Positions 15,243 through 23,821 of a stretch of 64,000 bases of DNA are shown one piece after another. The first letter of the stretch is position 1. Each line of letters opens with the position of its first letter. The stretch is from Methylobacterium sp. Leaf123 (GTDB lineage Bacteria > Pseudomonadota > Alphaproteobacteria > Rhizobiales > Beijerinckiaceae), in the NCBI RefSeq assembly GCF_001423405.1, contig NZ_LMNS01000001.1:273545-337544 (forward strand). Direction: 5' to 3'. The notes beneath the pieces are model-generated. The model was given only the letters and a program-made list of their open reading frames with translations. It did not search any database and was not told the origin of the DNA. The position numbers were made by a program, and so were the translations under genes.

Positions 15243-17663
15243 ATGACCCAGTCGAAATCGCGCCAGCCGGTCGTTCCCGGTTCGACGGGCTCTTATGCCG
15301 TCCTGCCGCTGCGCGACATCGTCGTGTTTCCGCACATGATCGTGCCCCTGTTCGTGGGCCGCGAGAAGTCGATCCGTGCGCTTGAGGAGGCGGTCCGCTC
15401 GGACCGGCACATCCTGCTCGCGACGCAGATCAATGCCAGCGACGACGATCCGGCCACCGACGCGATCTACACGATCGGTACACTCGCCTCCGTGTTGCAG
15501 CTCCTCAAGCTGCCCGACGGCACCGTGAAGGTGCTGGTCGAGGGCGCTGGCCGTGCGCAGATCGAGTCCTTCGTGCGCTCGGACGAGTATTACGAGGCGC
15601 AGGCTCTCACGCTCACCGATGACCTCGGCGACCGCGTCGAGGCCGAGGCGCTCGCACGCTCGGTGATCTCCGAGTTCGAGAACTACGTGAAGCTCAACAA
15701 GAAGATCTCCCCCGAGGTCGTCTCCGCGGTCACGCAGATCGACGAGCCGTCCAAGCTCGCCGACACCGTCGGCTCGCACCTCGCGGTCAAGATCGCCGAC
15801 AAGCAGGCGATCCTCGAAATCCCCACGGTGGCGCAGCGCCTCGAGCGTGTGCTGTCGCTGATGGAGAGCGAGATCTCCGTGTTGCAGGTGGAGAAGCGCA
15901 TCCGCACCCGCGTCAAGCGGCAGATGGAGAAGACCCAGCGCGAGTACTACCTCAACGAGCAGATGAAGGCGATCCAGAAGGAGCTCGGCGACGAGGACGG
16001 TCGCGACGAGCTGGCCGAGCTGGAAGACAAGATCGAGAAGACCAAGCTGACGAAGGAGGCCCGCGAGAAGGCCGCCGCCGAGCTGAAGAAGCTGCGGCAG
16101 ATGTCGCCGATGTCGGCCGAGGCCACGGTCGTGCGCAACTATCTCGACTGGATGCTCGGCATCCCGTGGGGCAAGCGCTCGAAGATCAAGAAGGATCTGC
16201 TCGGGGCTCAACAGATCCTCGACTCGGATCACTTCGGCCTCGACAAGGTCAAGGACCGGATCGTCGAGTACCTCGCCGTGCAGCAGCGGGCGAACAAGCT
16301 CACCGGCCCGATCCTCTGCCTCGTCGGACCGCCCGGCGTCGGCAAGACCTCGCTCGGCAAGTCGATCGCCAAGGCCACGGGCCGCGAATTCGTCCGGATG
16401 TCGCTCGGCGGCGTGCGTGACGAGGCCGAGATCCGCGGTCACCGCCGGACCTATATCGGCTCGATGCCCGGCAAGATCGTCCAGTCGATGCGCAAGGCCA
16501 AGACCTCGAACCCGCTCATCCTGCTCGACGAGATCGACAAGATGGGCATGGACTTCCGCGGCGATCCCTCCGCGGCGCTCCTTGAGGTTCTCGATCCGGA
16601 GCAGAACGCGACCTTCAACGACCATTACCTCGAGGTCGATTACGACCTGTCGAACGTGATGTTCGTGACGACGGCGAACACGCTCAACATCCCCGGCCCG
16701 CTCATGGACCGGATGGAGGTGATCCGTATCGCCGGCTACACGGAGGAGGAGAAGCTCCAGATCGCCCGCCGCCACTTGATCCCCGAGGCGGTCAAGAAGC
16801 ACGGGCTCACCCCCGACGAGTGGTCGATCACCGACGACGGTCTGATGATGCTCATCCGCCGCTACACGCGGGAGGCGGGCGTCCGTAACCTGGAGCGCGA
16901 GATCTCCAACCTGATCCGTAAGGCGGTGAAGGAGATCCTGATCACCAAGGTGAAGCAGGTCGAGGCCAACCCCGAGACGCTGCCGGAATTCCTCGGCCCG
17001 CCGAAGTTCCGCTACGGCGAGATCGACGCGGACGATCAGGTCGGCGTGGTGACGGGTCTGGCCTGGACCGAGGTGGGCGGCGAGTTGCTGACCATCGAGG
17101 GCGTCATGATGCCGGGTAAGGGCAAGATGACGGTCACGGGCAACCTGCGCGACGTGATGAAGGAGTCGATCTCGGCGGCGGCGTCCTACGTCCGCTCGCG
17201 GGCCATCGATTTCGGCATCGAGCCGCCGCTGTTCGAGCGCCGGGACATCCACGTCCACGTTCCGGAAGGGGCAACCCCGAAGGACGGTCCGTCGGCCGGC
17301 ATCGCCATGGCCACCGCGATCATCTCGACGCTCACCGGCATCCCGGTGCGCCGCGATGTGGCCATGACCGGCGAGGTGACCCTGCGCGGTCGCGTCCTGC
17401 CGATCGGCGGTCTGAAGGAGAAGCTGCTCGCCGCACTCCGCGGCGGCATCAAGACGGTGATGATCCCGGAAGAGAACGCCAAGGACATCGCCGAGGTGCC
17501 CGACAGCGTGAAGAACGGTCTGGAGATCATCCCCGTCTCGCGGATGGATCAGGTGCTGCTGCACGCCCTCGTGCGCCAGCCCGAGCCCATCGAGTGGGAC
17601 GAGCCGCTCCCGGCCAAGACGCCGAAGCGGGATGAGGACGGCGCGGCGGTCATCGCCCACTGA
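15243..17663 (+). CDS. lon: ATP-dependent protease Lon
   Basis: This 806-residue LonA protease has an N-terminal substrate-binding domain, a coiled coil near residues 220-290, an AAA+ module with Walker A GPPGVGKT at 362-369 and Walker B ILLDEID, and a C-terminal protease domain with the Ser-Lys dyad S684 (KDGPSAG) and K727 (GGLKEK). The 43-residue Ser-Lys spacing equals that of E. coli Lon. It degrades misfolded and regulatory proteins in the cytoplasm. The start ATG follows GGGAAG. The gene has its own heat-shock-type promoter upstream and a strong terminator downstream, so it is monocistronic. Confidence 0.98.
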   Translation: MTQSKSRQPVVPGSTGSYAVLPLRDIVVFPHMIVPLFVGREKSIRALEEAVRSDRHILLATQINASDDDPATDAIYTIGTLASVLQLLKLPDGTVKVLVEGAGRAQIESFVRSDEYYEAQALTLTDDLGDRVEAEALARSVISEFENYVKLNKKISPEVVSAVTQIDEPSKLADTVGSHLAVKIADKQAILEIPTVAQRLERVLSLMESEISVLQVEKRIRTRVKRQMEKTQREYYLNEQMKAIQKELGDEDGRDELAELEDKIEKTKLTKEAREKAAAELKKLRQMSPMSAEATVVRNYLDWMLGIPWGKRSKIKKDLLGAQQILDSDHFGLDKVKDRIVEYLAVQQRANKLTGPILCLVGPPGVGKTSLGKSIAKATGREFVRMSLGGVRDEAEIRGHRRTYIGSMPGKIVQSMRKAKTSNPLILLDEIDKMGMDFRGDPSAALLEVLDPEQNATFNDHYLEVDYDLSNVMFVTTANTLNIPGPLMDRMEVIRIAGYTEEEKLQIARRHLIPEAVKKHGLTPDEWSITDDGLMMLIRRYTREAGVRNLEREISNLIRKAVKEILITKVKQVEANPETLPEFLGPPKFRYGEIDADDQVGVVTGLAWTEVGGELLTIEGVMMPGKGKMTVTGNLRDVMKESISAAASYVRSRAIDFGIEPPLFERRDIHVHVPEGATPKDGPSAGIAMATAIISTLTGIPVRRDVAMTGEVTLRGRVLPIGGLKEKLLAALRGGIKTVMIPEENAKDIAEVPDSVKNGLEIIPVSRMDQVLLHALVRQPEPIEWDEPLPAKTPKRDEDGAAVIAH

Positions 17664-17687
17664 TCCTTAGCTCGCATCAAACGAACG

Positions 17688-17719
17688 AAGCCCCCGGAGC
17701 GCCGCTCCGGGGGCTTTTT
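17688..17719 (+). terminator. Intrinsic terminator after lon
   Basis: AGCCCCCGGAGC pairs with GCTCCGGGGGCT around a 3-base loop (12-bp perfect stem), followed by TTTT. It lies 25 bases after the lon stop. Confidence 0.9.
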
Positions 17720-17755
17720 CGTGCGCCGAGTCAGGGGAAGAGCGCGAGCCCGGTC

Positions 17756-17784
17756 TTGCGCAGCCGCGATCCCTTCCGTAACGC
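17756..17784 (+). promoter_or_regulatory. Possible promoter for tRNA-Val
   Basis: TTGCGC at 17756-17761, 17 bases, then TAACGC at 17779-17784. The spacing is ideal, but the -10 hexamer matches only in part. The tRNA starts 16 bases later. Confidence 0.35.
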
Positions 17785-17800
17785 TTCGCGGCGCCGGTTC

Positions 17801-17876
17801 GGGCGGTTAGCTCAGTTGGTAGAGCGTCTCCTTTACACGGAGAGGGTCGGGGGTTCGAGTCCCTCACCGCCCACCA
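17801..17876 (+). tRNA. tRNA-Val (anticodon UAC)
   Basis: The acceptor stem GGGCGGT pairs with ACCGCCC, the D-arm reads TAGCTCAGTTGGTAGAGC, the anticodon loop TTTACAC gives anticodon TAC, the T-loop is GGTTCGAGTCC, and CCA is encoded. The length with CCA is 76 bases. It reads GUA and related valine codons. Confidence 0.95.
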
Positions 17877-18102
17877 ATCCGGGCGCAGGATGGCTCAAAG
17901 GCGAGCGCGACGGTGCTTGCCGGCCCCATGGGCATTCCGACGGATCACCCTGGTCGAGACTTCTCCCTGCGAGCGCGCTCCATGCCCGAGCGGCCCGCTC
18001 CGGGATGGGATCACGCGGACGTACCGCATCATCCGATCCAGCCGAAAACTGAAACCAGGGCCCCCTTCCGCGTTCCCCGTTCAGGCATGAGCGGGGAGTG
18101 AC

Positions 18103-18210
18103 ATGGAAGGTGGGCTGATCTGGCTCGGCATCATCGCCGGCATCTTGGGGTTGAGCGGCCTCGGCTACCTGTTTGCGGCTTGGGCGAAAGCGCGGAGGGA
18201 GCCGCGCTGA
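18103..18210 (+). CDS. Small single-span membrane protein, hypothetical
   Basis: A 35-residue open frame begins with ATG after a good ribosome site (GGGGAG, 7 bases before). It encodes a short polar start, one hydrophobic helix of about 22 residues (LIWLGIIAGILGLSGLGYLF) and a basic tail (AKARREPR), as expected for a membrane miniprotein whose tail stays in the cytoplasm. No family was recognised. Ribosome site, hydrophobicity pattern and charge distribution favour a real gene, but chance cannot be excluded without conservation data. Confidence 0.45.
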   Translation: MEGGLIWLGIIAGILGLSGLGYLFAAWAKARREPR

Positions 18211-18818
18211 CGCCAGCCGCGCCGGAGGGGAGGGGGCCGGAGCGGGCAGCGTGCTTTACTGCGAAACGAGGGAGCCCTGCCGATCACGCGGCTCGTACCG
18301 GTTCGCTATGCCCGCGCCGCAGCATTGTCGTTGTCGCTGGGCTGGAGGCTCGTGGTACCGGTCCGATCAGTCTTCTCTTTCCCCCGAAGCAGCAGCGGCA
18401 CGATCCGCGTCGAGCGTCGGTAGATCCAGGCCTCGTGCCGGCGGCGCAAGGGACGTCCGTATTGGACGGTTTCTCTTCCACACATGGTCATTCTTCACGG
18501 TGACGTCTGGCTGACTTGTCCCTGAAGCTAACCGCGAACTATCGGGATGCATTGACTGGACGTCCCAAAATTTACGCCGACGCGCTTTGCCGCACGGAGG
18601 CAACGCCGTCGCAACGCGCTCAGGGCCTCGCTTGATCGGCGGTGGTACCCGCATCAGCCGTGCAGTGCCTCCGTTTGACGCAGTTTTTTTGCACTGCCGA
18701 AGCGCCGAGGGGGATGAATCGCCCCGGCTGAGCCGCTCAACCCTTTGGTGCAGAAGAAGGCGCATGTCAGCGCCCGCTGCGTTGCGCCGGTTGGACAAGA
18801 GGGTACCGGCGCGCCGGA
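18211..18818. other. Intergenic region with no convincing gene
   Basis: These 608 bases contain several overlapping open frames of 60-113 codons on both strands, all rich in Arg/Ser/Pro, without ribosome sites or recognisable domains. A run of T near 18686 lies before the glycosyltransferase, but no clear promoter or terminator was seen. Confidence 0.5.
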
Positions 18819-20057
18819 ATGACGGATTTTCTGTTCGTTCACGACCACTTCCCGGGGCCATTCGGCTTTCTCGCCGAGGCCCTGATGGATCGAGGCCATC
18901 GCTGCGCGGCCATCGCCGGAGAGGCGGCACCGGGCTTGGCCGGCTTGCCGATCCTGCGGTGGCGTCCGGGGCGGAAGGTGACGCCGGGCCTGTTTCCGCT
19001 GGCCCATCCTACGGAATCGGCCTTCATCAACGCCACCGCCGCCCTGCGATGCGCGCTCGAACTGCGCAAGCACGGCTTCGATCCGGCCGTCATCGTCGGG
19101 CATCCGGGGCGCGGGGAATCGCTGCTGCTCAACCAAGTCTTTCCGCGGGCGCGTCGGCTCGCCTACGCGCCGTATTACCGGGCGGACGGGGATGCGCTCG
19201 GCTTTGATTCCGAGTGGACGCGCCCGCCCAACCTCGAAGACCGCGTGCGGGACCGCGCCGGGAACGCGACGCTGGCCATGGCTTATGCCGAGGCCGAACG
19301 GCTGGTCTGCCCGACGGAGTTTCAGCGAAGTCTCTTACCGGCGGGCTTGCGGGCGCAGGCCAGCGTGATCCACGAGGGGATCGACACCGACGAGGTGCGC
19401 TACGATCCCCATGCCGTCGTGCATCTGCCCAACGGGCGCAAACTGACCAAGGCGCGGCCGGTCATCACCTTCATCGCTCGGCAATTGGAGCCGCTGCGCG
19501 GTTTCCCGACCTTCATGCGCGCCCTGCCGACGCTACTCGAAGCCGTGCCCCAGGCCGAGATTCTCATTGTCGGGAGCGACGGGCGCGGGGATGCCGCGGC
19601 AAAGGCGGCGCAGCCCCCGACGTGGAAGGAACGTCTGCTGGCCGAGCTCGACGGCCGGCTCGATCGTGAGCGCCTCCATTTCCTCCCCCGTCTCACGCAC
19701 GAGGAAATGGTGGCCGCCCTCTCGGTCGCCACGGCGCATGTCGCCTACACCTATCCCTTCTCGCTCTCGCGGGTCTTCCTGAAGGCGATGGCGTGCGAAT
19801 GCCTCGTGATCGCCTCGGACACCGCGCCGGTGCGGGAGGTGGTGCGGGACGGCGTGAACGGCATCATCCGCGATTTCTTCGACGCCGATGCGCTGTCGGA
19901 GGCGCTCATCGACGCCTGCCGCGCGCCCGAACGGTGGCGGCCTCTGCGCGAGGCGGCCCGGCGGACGGTCATCGATCGCTACGACCGGCGGCGTCACTGC
20001 CTGCCGACCTGGCTCGCGCTGCTGACCTATCTCGCCGACGCGCCGGCCCGTGCCTGA
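18819..20057 (+). CDS. Glycosyltransferase, GT4-like (GT-B fold)
   Basis: This 412-residue protein has a GT-B layout. The N-terminal domain has a glycine-rich opening (HDHFPGPFGFLAEAL) and the C-terminal nucleotide-sugar domain includes VITFIARQLEPLRG, AEILIVGSDGRG, and the late E-rich motif SLSRVFLKAMACECLVIASD, where family 4 enzymes hold the donor sugar. It is probably a cytoplasmic or membrane-associated enzyme that adds a hexose to a polysaccharide, lipid or small molecule. The start ATG at 18819 gives MTDFLFVHDH, a normal beta-strand opening. No polysaccharide cluster surrounds it. It converges on egtD, with 11 bases between stops. Confidence 0.8.
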   Translation: MTDFLFVHDHFPGPFGFLAEALMDRGHRCAAIAGEAAPGLAGLPILRWRPGRKVTPGLFPLAHPTESAFINATAALRCALELRKHGFDPAVIVGHPGRGESLLLNQVFPRARRLAYAPYYRADGDALGFDSEWTRPPNLEDRVRDRAGNATLAMAYAEAERLVCPTEFQRSLLPAGLRAQASVIHEGIDTDEVRYDPHAVVHLPNGRKLTKARPVITFIARQLEPLRGFPTFMRALPTLLEAVPQAEILIVGSDGRGDAAAKAAQPPTWKERLLAELDGRLDRERLHFLPRLTHEEMVAALSVATAHVAYTYPFSLSRVFLKAMACECLVIASDTAPVREVVRDGVNGIIRDFFDADALSEALIDACRAPERWRPLREAARRTVIDRYDRRRHCLPTWLALLTYLADAPARA

Positions 20058-20068
20058 GCGGCGCGGGC

Positions 20069-21016
20069 CTATTGCGCCCGGAACAGGTGGAGGCTGAAGC
20101 CGCTGTCCTCATCGACCCAGAGGCGCACCGGCTCCCAGCCCTGCGCCGAGGCCAGGGCTCGAAATGCGTCGGGCGCGTATTTGTGGGAGGTGTCGGTGCG
20201 GATGCTCTCGCCGGCGGCGAAGCGGATCGTCCGATCGCCGAGCCGGTAGGCACCGGGCCGGGTTGCCACGAGATGAGCTTCCACCCGGAACGGGTCGTCG
20301 GCGAGCCGTACTTCGTGGCGGAGGTGGCTGCGGTCGAAATCGCTTCCGAGTTCCCGGTTCATCCGCTCGATGAGGTTGAGGTGCAAAGCCGCCATCAGGC
20401 CGTCCGCCTCTCCGTAGGCGCGGCGTAGGCGGGCCGGGTCGTGCGTGGGATCGGCCCCGACCAGGAAGTGGCTCGGCCCCAGCGTCTCCCGCGCCCGCGC
20501 CAGGAAGCTGCTCGCCTGCTTCGGCGTGAAGTTGCCGATGCTGGTGCCGGGAAAGAAGCCCAGGATCGGCGGCGCGGCGGCCCCCGGCGGCAGGCGGATC
20601 GGCTTCGAATAGTCGGCGCAAACGGGCGTCATCGGCACGTCCGGGTAATCCGGAGCGAGGCGCGCGATCGCCGCATCGAGATAGGCCCCGGAGATGTCGA
20701 GGGCGAGAAAGGCGGCCGGCGCCTCCAAGGCGTCGAGCAGGGTCCGGATCTTCCGGCTCGCGCCGCTGCCGAACTCGACCACGCTGACGCCTGGGCCGAC
20801 CAGCGCCGCGACTTCGGCCGCGACCCGTGGCAGAAGCGCCATCTCCCGTTTCATCGGGTAGTAGTCCGGATGCGCGCAGATCCGGTCGAACAGATCCGAG
20901 CCGGTCTCGTCCCAGAGGTATTTGCCGGGCAGGGTCTTCACCTCGCCCGAGAGGCCGGCGAGGGCGTCCCGCAGGAACTCGGCACGCTCGCGGGAGGCTG
21001 CCTCCGCTGCGCTCAT
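20069..21016 (-). CDS. egtD: EgtD-like L-histidine N-alpha-methyltransferase
   Basis: This 315-residue protein matches the EgtD family (Methyltransf_33), which trimethylates histidine to hercynine in ergothioneine synthesis. Family segments visible are PKYLWDETGSDLFDRI-like (residues 31-45), the SAM loop VVEFGSGASRKI, the substrate-side FFPGTSIGNF and the C-terminal ESIRTDTSHKY. In characterised EgtD a Glu-x-Ser pair in this last segment grips the imidazole; here it reads Asp-Thr-Ser, a conservative change that might alter substrate choice. No egtB is present in the window. The start overlaps the stop of the upstream methyltransferase by four bases (ATGA), so the two are co-translated. Methylobacterium is known to make ergothioneine. 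Confidence 0.85.
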   Translation of the reverse strand: MSAAEAASRERAEFLRDALAGLSGEVKTLPGKYLWDETGSDLFDRICAHPDYYPMKREMALLPRVAAEVAALVGPGVSVVEFGSGASRKIRTLLDALEAPAAFLALDISGAYLDAAIARLAPDYPDVPMTPVCADYSKPIRLPPGAAAPPILGFFPGTSIGNFTPKQASSFLARARETLGPSHFLVGADPTHDPARLRRAYGEADGLMAALHLNLIERMNRELGSDFDRSHLRHEVRLADDPFRVEAHLVATRPGAYRLGDRTIRFAAGESIRTDTSHKYAPDAFRALASAQGWEPVRLWVDEDSGFSLHLFRAQ

Positions 21017-22023
21017 CGCGGTCCGGTCGGGCGGGTCGCGGTGAGAATGACGAGCGCGATGCGCTCCGCCGCCGCGTAGCCCGGATCGTCGAGTTCCTCG
21101 CCATACTCGTCCGGATCGAACTCGCGGTACGAGACGTCGAGACCGGCCCGTGCGCAGATCGCGCTCGCCTCCTCCCGGAAGCCGTCATGGCCTTCGACGA
21201 TGGCCGAACCGGTGAACAGCACAAGGCTGCCACCCGGCGCCAGTCGCTCGGTCGCCGCCTCGACCACGCGCAGGGACAGCCCGGCCCCGAGCGGTCCGCC
21301 GCCATGCCGGTAGGCCCGCCCGCCGGAATCCACCATGAAGGGTGGGTTCGAAACGATGAGATCGAACGATCCCTCGACGCTGTTCAGCATGTCGCTGTGG
21401 ACGGGGCGCACATTGTCGATGCCCGCGAGCCGGGCGTTGATGCGCGCGGCGCGAAGGGCCGCCGGGTTGATGTCGACGAGAACGACTTCGGCCTCCGGCA
21501 ACCGCTTGGCGACGACGATGCCCGCCGCGCCCGAGCCGCAGCCGATATCGGCCGCCCGCCGCGGCGTCGGATGTCGGGCCCTGGCCCGCTCTTCGAGGTG
21601 GGCAATGACGGCCTCGGCAAAGCGCATGGTGTCGGGGCCGAAGAACACCGCATCCGCCGCAAGCGGCGGGTAAGCCGCATGCAGAAACAACGTGTCGTCG
21701 AGGCTCGACAGACGAATCCCCGCCTTCATAAGAGAACCGTCCGGCCCCGCCGAGCGGTCGAGCACGCCCGCTTGCGCCATCAGGTCGGTCAGTTCTGCCG
21801 GAAGCAGGCCATCGCGAAACGGACGGCTCCAGCCCAGCACGTCCCGTAGCGATCGCGCGTGGGCGTTCTCGGGCCGGGCATTCACCCGGGCATGGGTGGC
21901 GGGTGTGACGGTGGTGAACCGGTAGCCGCTGTCCCGCACCGCGCGGGCGAGGGCGAGGAGGGCGTCCTCGTTATGGGCGTTCGGCTCCTGGGAGGCCGTG
22001 GGATGCGAGGGAGCATCGGCCAT
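21013..22023 (-). CDS. Class I methyltransferase with NPPF motif (RlmG/RsmC or HemK-like)
   Basis: This 336-residue protein has an N-terminal domain of about 140 residues and a C-terminal Rossmann methyltransferase with motif I AADIGCGSGAAGIVVAK, VVLVDINPAALRAARIN, and motif IV LIVSNPPFM. The NPPF/Y tetrapeptide is typical of enzymes that methylate an exocyclic or amide nitrogen (rRNA guanine, adenine, or glutamine in release factors). The N-terminal half does not match a release-factor methylase in what I can see. The ATG at 22023 was chosen because upstream codons are a low-complexity Gly/Ser stretch. It overlaps egtD by 4 bases and follows the GntA-like gene closely, so the three probably form one transcript. 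Confidence 0.75.
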   Translation of the reverse strand: MADAPSHPTASQEPNAHNEDALLALARAVRDSGYRFTTVTPATHARVNARPENAHARSLRDVLGWSRPFRDGLLPAELTDLMAQAGVLDRSAGPDGSLMKAGIRLSSLDDTLFLHAAYPPLAADAVFFGPDTMRFAEAVIAHLEERARARHPTPRRAADIGCGSGAAGIVVAKRLPEAEVVLVDINPAALRAARINARLAGIDNVRPVHSDMLNSVEGSFDLIVSNPPFMVDSGGRAYRHGGGPLGAGLSLRVVEAATERLAPGGSLVLFTGSAIVEGHDGFREEASAICARAGLDVSYREFDPDEYGEELDDPGYAAAERIALVILTATRPTGPR

Positions 22024-22025
22024 CC

Positions 22026-22781
22026 TCAACCCTCCATCTGCCCGGCGAGGAAGGCACCCGAGCGCAGATCCGCCGCCACTTGTTGCGCATCCCACTCCAC
22101 CGCTCCCTCCTGGCGGTGATAGGGGCAGACCCAATCGTCCGGCACCGCCCGCCCGCTGAATTGCCGGGCGGCGGAGCGCTCGCCATGCTGCGCCAGCATC
22201 GGGTTGGCCGAGCCGGCCCAGGCCACGTCGCGCTCAACGATGGAGTCGCGCAGACGGTCGTAGCGACCTTCGGCCCGCAGGCGCTCGAACTGGTCGTGCA
22301 GGTTGAACACCAGAACCGGGTGCTCAAAGCGGCGCGCCTTCCGGCTCGCGCCGGGATGCAGCCCGACGATGAAGAAGCCTTCGCCGCCAAGGCTCATCGA
22401 GAAATGCGTGTCTTCCGGGTTGGCCGAGACGCGCGGATCCTGGGCATGACCCAACTCGCTGTCGCGGTCGGACAGCGACTGCATCCGCCGCCAAAGGGCC
22501 GCCTCGAACGCCTCCTCCGAGAGGTGGTGAGGGCCTTCGAACACGACGGCGAAGCTCTGGAACTGGTCGCGCCGGGCGCGATAGCGGCAAATGAAGGCGA
22601 GAAGCGCCGGGTAGATCCGCGCGTCGTCGCCATTGGAGGCGACGTCTCGGGCGACCAGAACCTTGAGCTGGCCGCGGGATAGAGCGGATTTGGCGCCGAC
22701 GCAGGGGAAGGGCTGTTGGCGGATGAAGTGCCGGAAACGCTCAGCGAGCGGATGGCCGGTGTCGTCGGTAGGCAGCAGCAT
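22026..22781 (-). CDS. GntA/YqcI/YcgG-family haem-dependent N-hydroxylase-like protein
   Basis: This 251-residue protein resembles the YqcI/YcgG family, which includes GntA, the haem-dependent N-hydroxylase of guanitoxin synthesis. Diagnostic segments are FPCVGAKSAL near the N-terminus, HFSMSLGG, FIVGLHPGASRKARRF and VCPYHRQ near the C-terminus. Haem would be bound by conserved His/Cys residues, but I cannot assign the ligand from sequence alone. The ATG at 22781 follows a GAGG site and starts MLLPTDDTGHPLAERF; longer readings are compositional artefacts. It lies directly upstream of a methyltransferase and egtD on the same strand, which hints at oxidation and methylation of one nitrogenous substrate. 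Substrate unknown. Confidence 0.75.
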   Translation of the reverse strand: MLLPTDDTGHPLAERFRHFIRQQPFPCVGAKSALSRGQLKVLVARDVASNGDDARIYPALLAFICRYRARRDQFQSFAVVFEGPHHLSEEAFEAALWRRMQSLSDRDSELGHAQDPRVSANPEDTHFSMSLGGEGFFIVGLHPGASRKARRFEHPVLVFNLHDQFERLRAEGRYDRLRDSIVERDVAWAGSANPMLAQHGERSAARQFSGRAVPDDWVCPYHRQEGAVEWDAQQVAADLRSGAFLAGQMEG

Positions 22782-23056
22782 GACACCTCGTGGAACGCAG
22801 GCAAACGAAGCCGCGACCGAGTCTATCGACCCGGTACGGTGAAGATCGTGGGAGAGAAGGCAATCGCGATGCAGTCCGCCACCCCTCGGAGAAGGTGAAC
22901 TGCGCGGGGGAACCACGGTCTGTGACCATTGTTCCGCCGGGTCTGGGGATAACCGAAGAGCTACGAAGCCGGCTTCATCTACGTCTTGTCTTGATCCGCC
23001 GCGGCATCGTAGCGCAGTATTCTATCCGCTCGTGACCGTGTCTTCGCGGCGAAGCC

Positions 23057-23653
23057 TCAAGATTCGATCTCGTAATGGATCGGCTTGAAGGAGAAGTTGT
23101 TCGACTGCAGGGCCGAGCAGGCCGTCAGGCCGACGACGAGGTCGGTCTCCGCCACGAAACTCACCCGGTCGCCGGCCCGGCTGAGCGGTGGGCGCACCGC
23201 GATCTCGCCGCTCAGCCCATCGACGGTGACGTGCATGAACACGTTGAAGGCGACCGGGATGCGGTCCGGCTCGATCCCGTAGGGCGCCAGCGCTTCGGCG
23301 AGGTTGCCGAAGCAGCCCCGGTGGGGGTGTTCGTCGCCGTAGATGATGCGGAAGGTGTCGGCCGAGCAGGGCGTGAGCAGGAAGTCGTGCCGGCCCACCG
23401 TGTCCTCGACGATGCGCAGGAGCACGTTGGAGCGGTTGGAGTAGATTGGGTCGCCCGTCGTCAGGAAGATGCGCGAGGCGTAGTCGATGGTGCGACCCGA
23501 GGAGATCACCTCATCGAGGTCGTCTCGGCGGAAGGCCACGAGGTCGGCCACCTGCTCCCCCTGGGGGTCGATCACGGTAAGGCGCTGGCCGCGATCCAGG
23601 GTGAAGGCCGCTCCCGAGCGCGGCGGGATCTCATGGCGCACCGGTCGGCTCAT
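23057..23653 (-). CDS. DUF1989 / urea carboxylase-associated family protein
   Basis: This 198-residue protein belongs to DUF1989 (YcgI-like, urea amidolyase-associated). Family features are RLTVIDPQGEQVADLVAF near residue 25-40, SNRSNVLLRIVEDT, the cysteine/histidine-rich CSADTFRIIYGDEHPHRGCFGN and the final TACSALQSNNF. Members often accompany urea or guanidine carboxylases, but none of those genes is here. Biochemical function is unknown. The start ATG at 23653 gives MSRPVRHEIPPRSG; the extended reading upstream is antisense to the OPT transporter. It is divergent from the OPT gene and could share a regulatory region with it. Confidence 0.8.
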   Translation of the reverse strand: MSRPVRHEIPPRSGAAFTLDRGQRLTVIDPQGEQVADLVAFRRDDLDEVISSGRTIDYASRIFLTTGDPIYSNRSNVLLRIVEDTVGRHDFLLTPCSADTFRIIYGDEHPHRGCFGNLAEALAPYGIEPDRIPVAFNVFMHVTVDGLSGEIAVRPPLSRAGDRVSFVAETDLVVGLTACSALQSNNFSFKPIHYEIES

Positions 23654-23821
23654 CAGTCGTTCTCTCCTTGCAGCGGGTGAAGCCCGCAGGTTCGTGCATC
23701 GATCCGCGACGGCCCCAAGCTTGGCCGCCGCGTCACGATGGGGGATCGGACGAGGGGCCCGTTGGGTTCCCAACAAAGATCGACGTCCCGAGCCGCGGGG
23801 CGGTACCGGAAACGCCTGCCC

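Noticed and set aside
15078-17660. 860-codon open frame antisense to lon
   Set aside because: Composition is that of a shadow frame (Arg/His/Leu/Asp-rich) with no motif; lon on the plus strand has full catalytic motifs.
17667-17867. Minus-strand frame starting MRDSNPRPSPCKGDALPTELT
   Set aside because: It is the antisense reading of the tRNA-Val gene plus the lon terminator, another common artefact.
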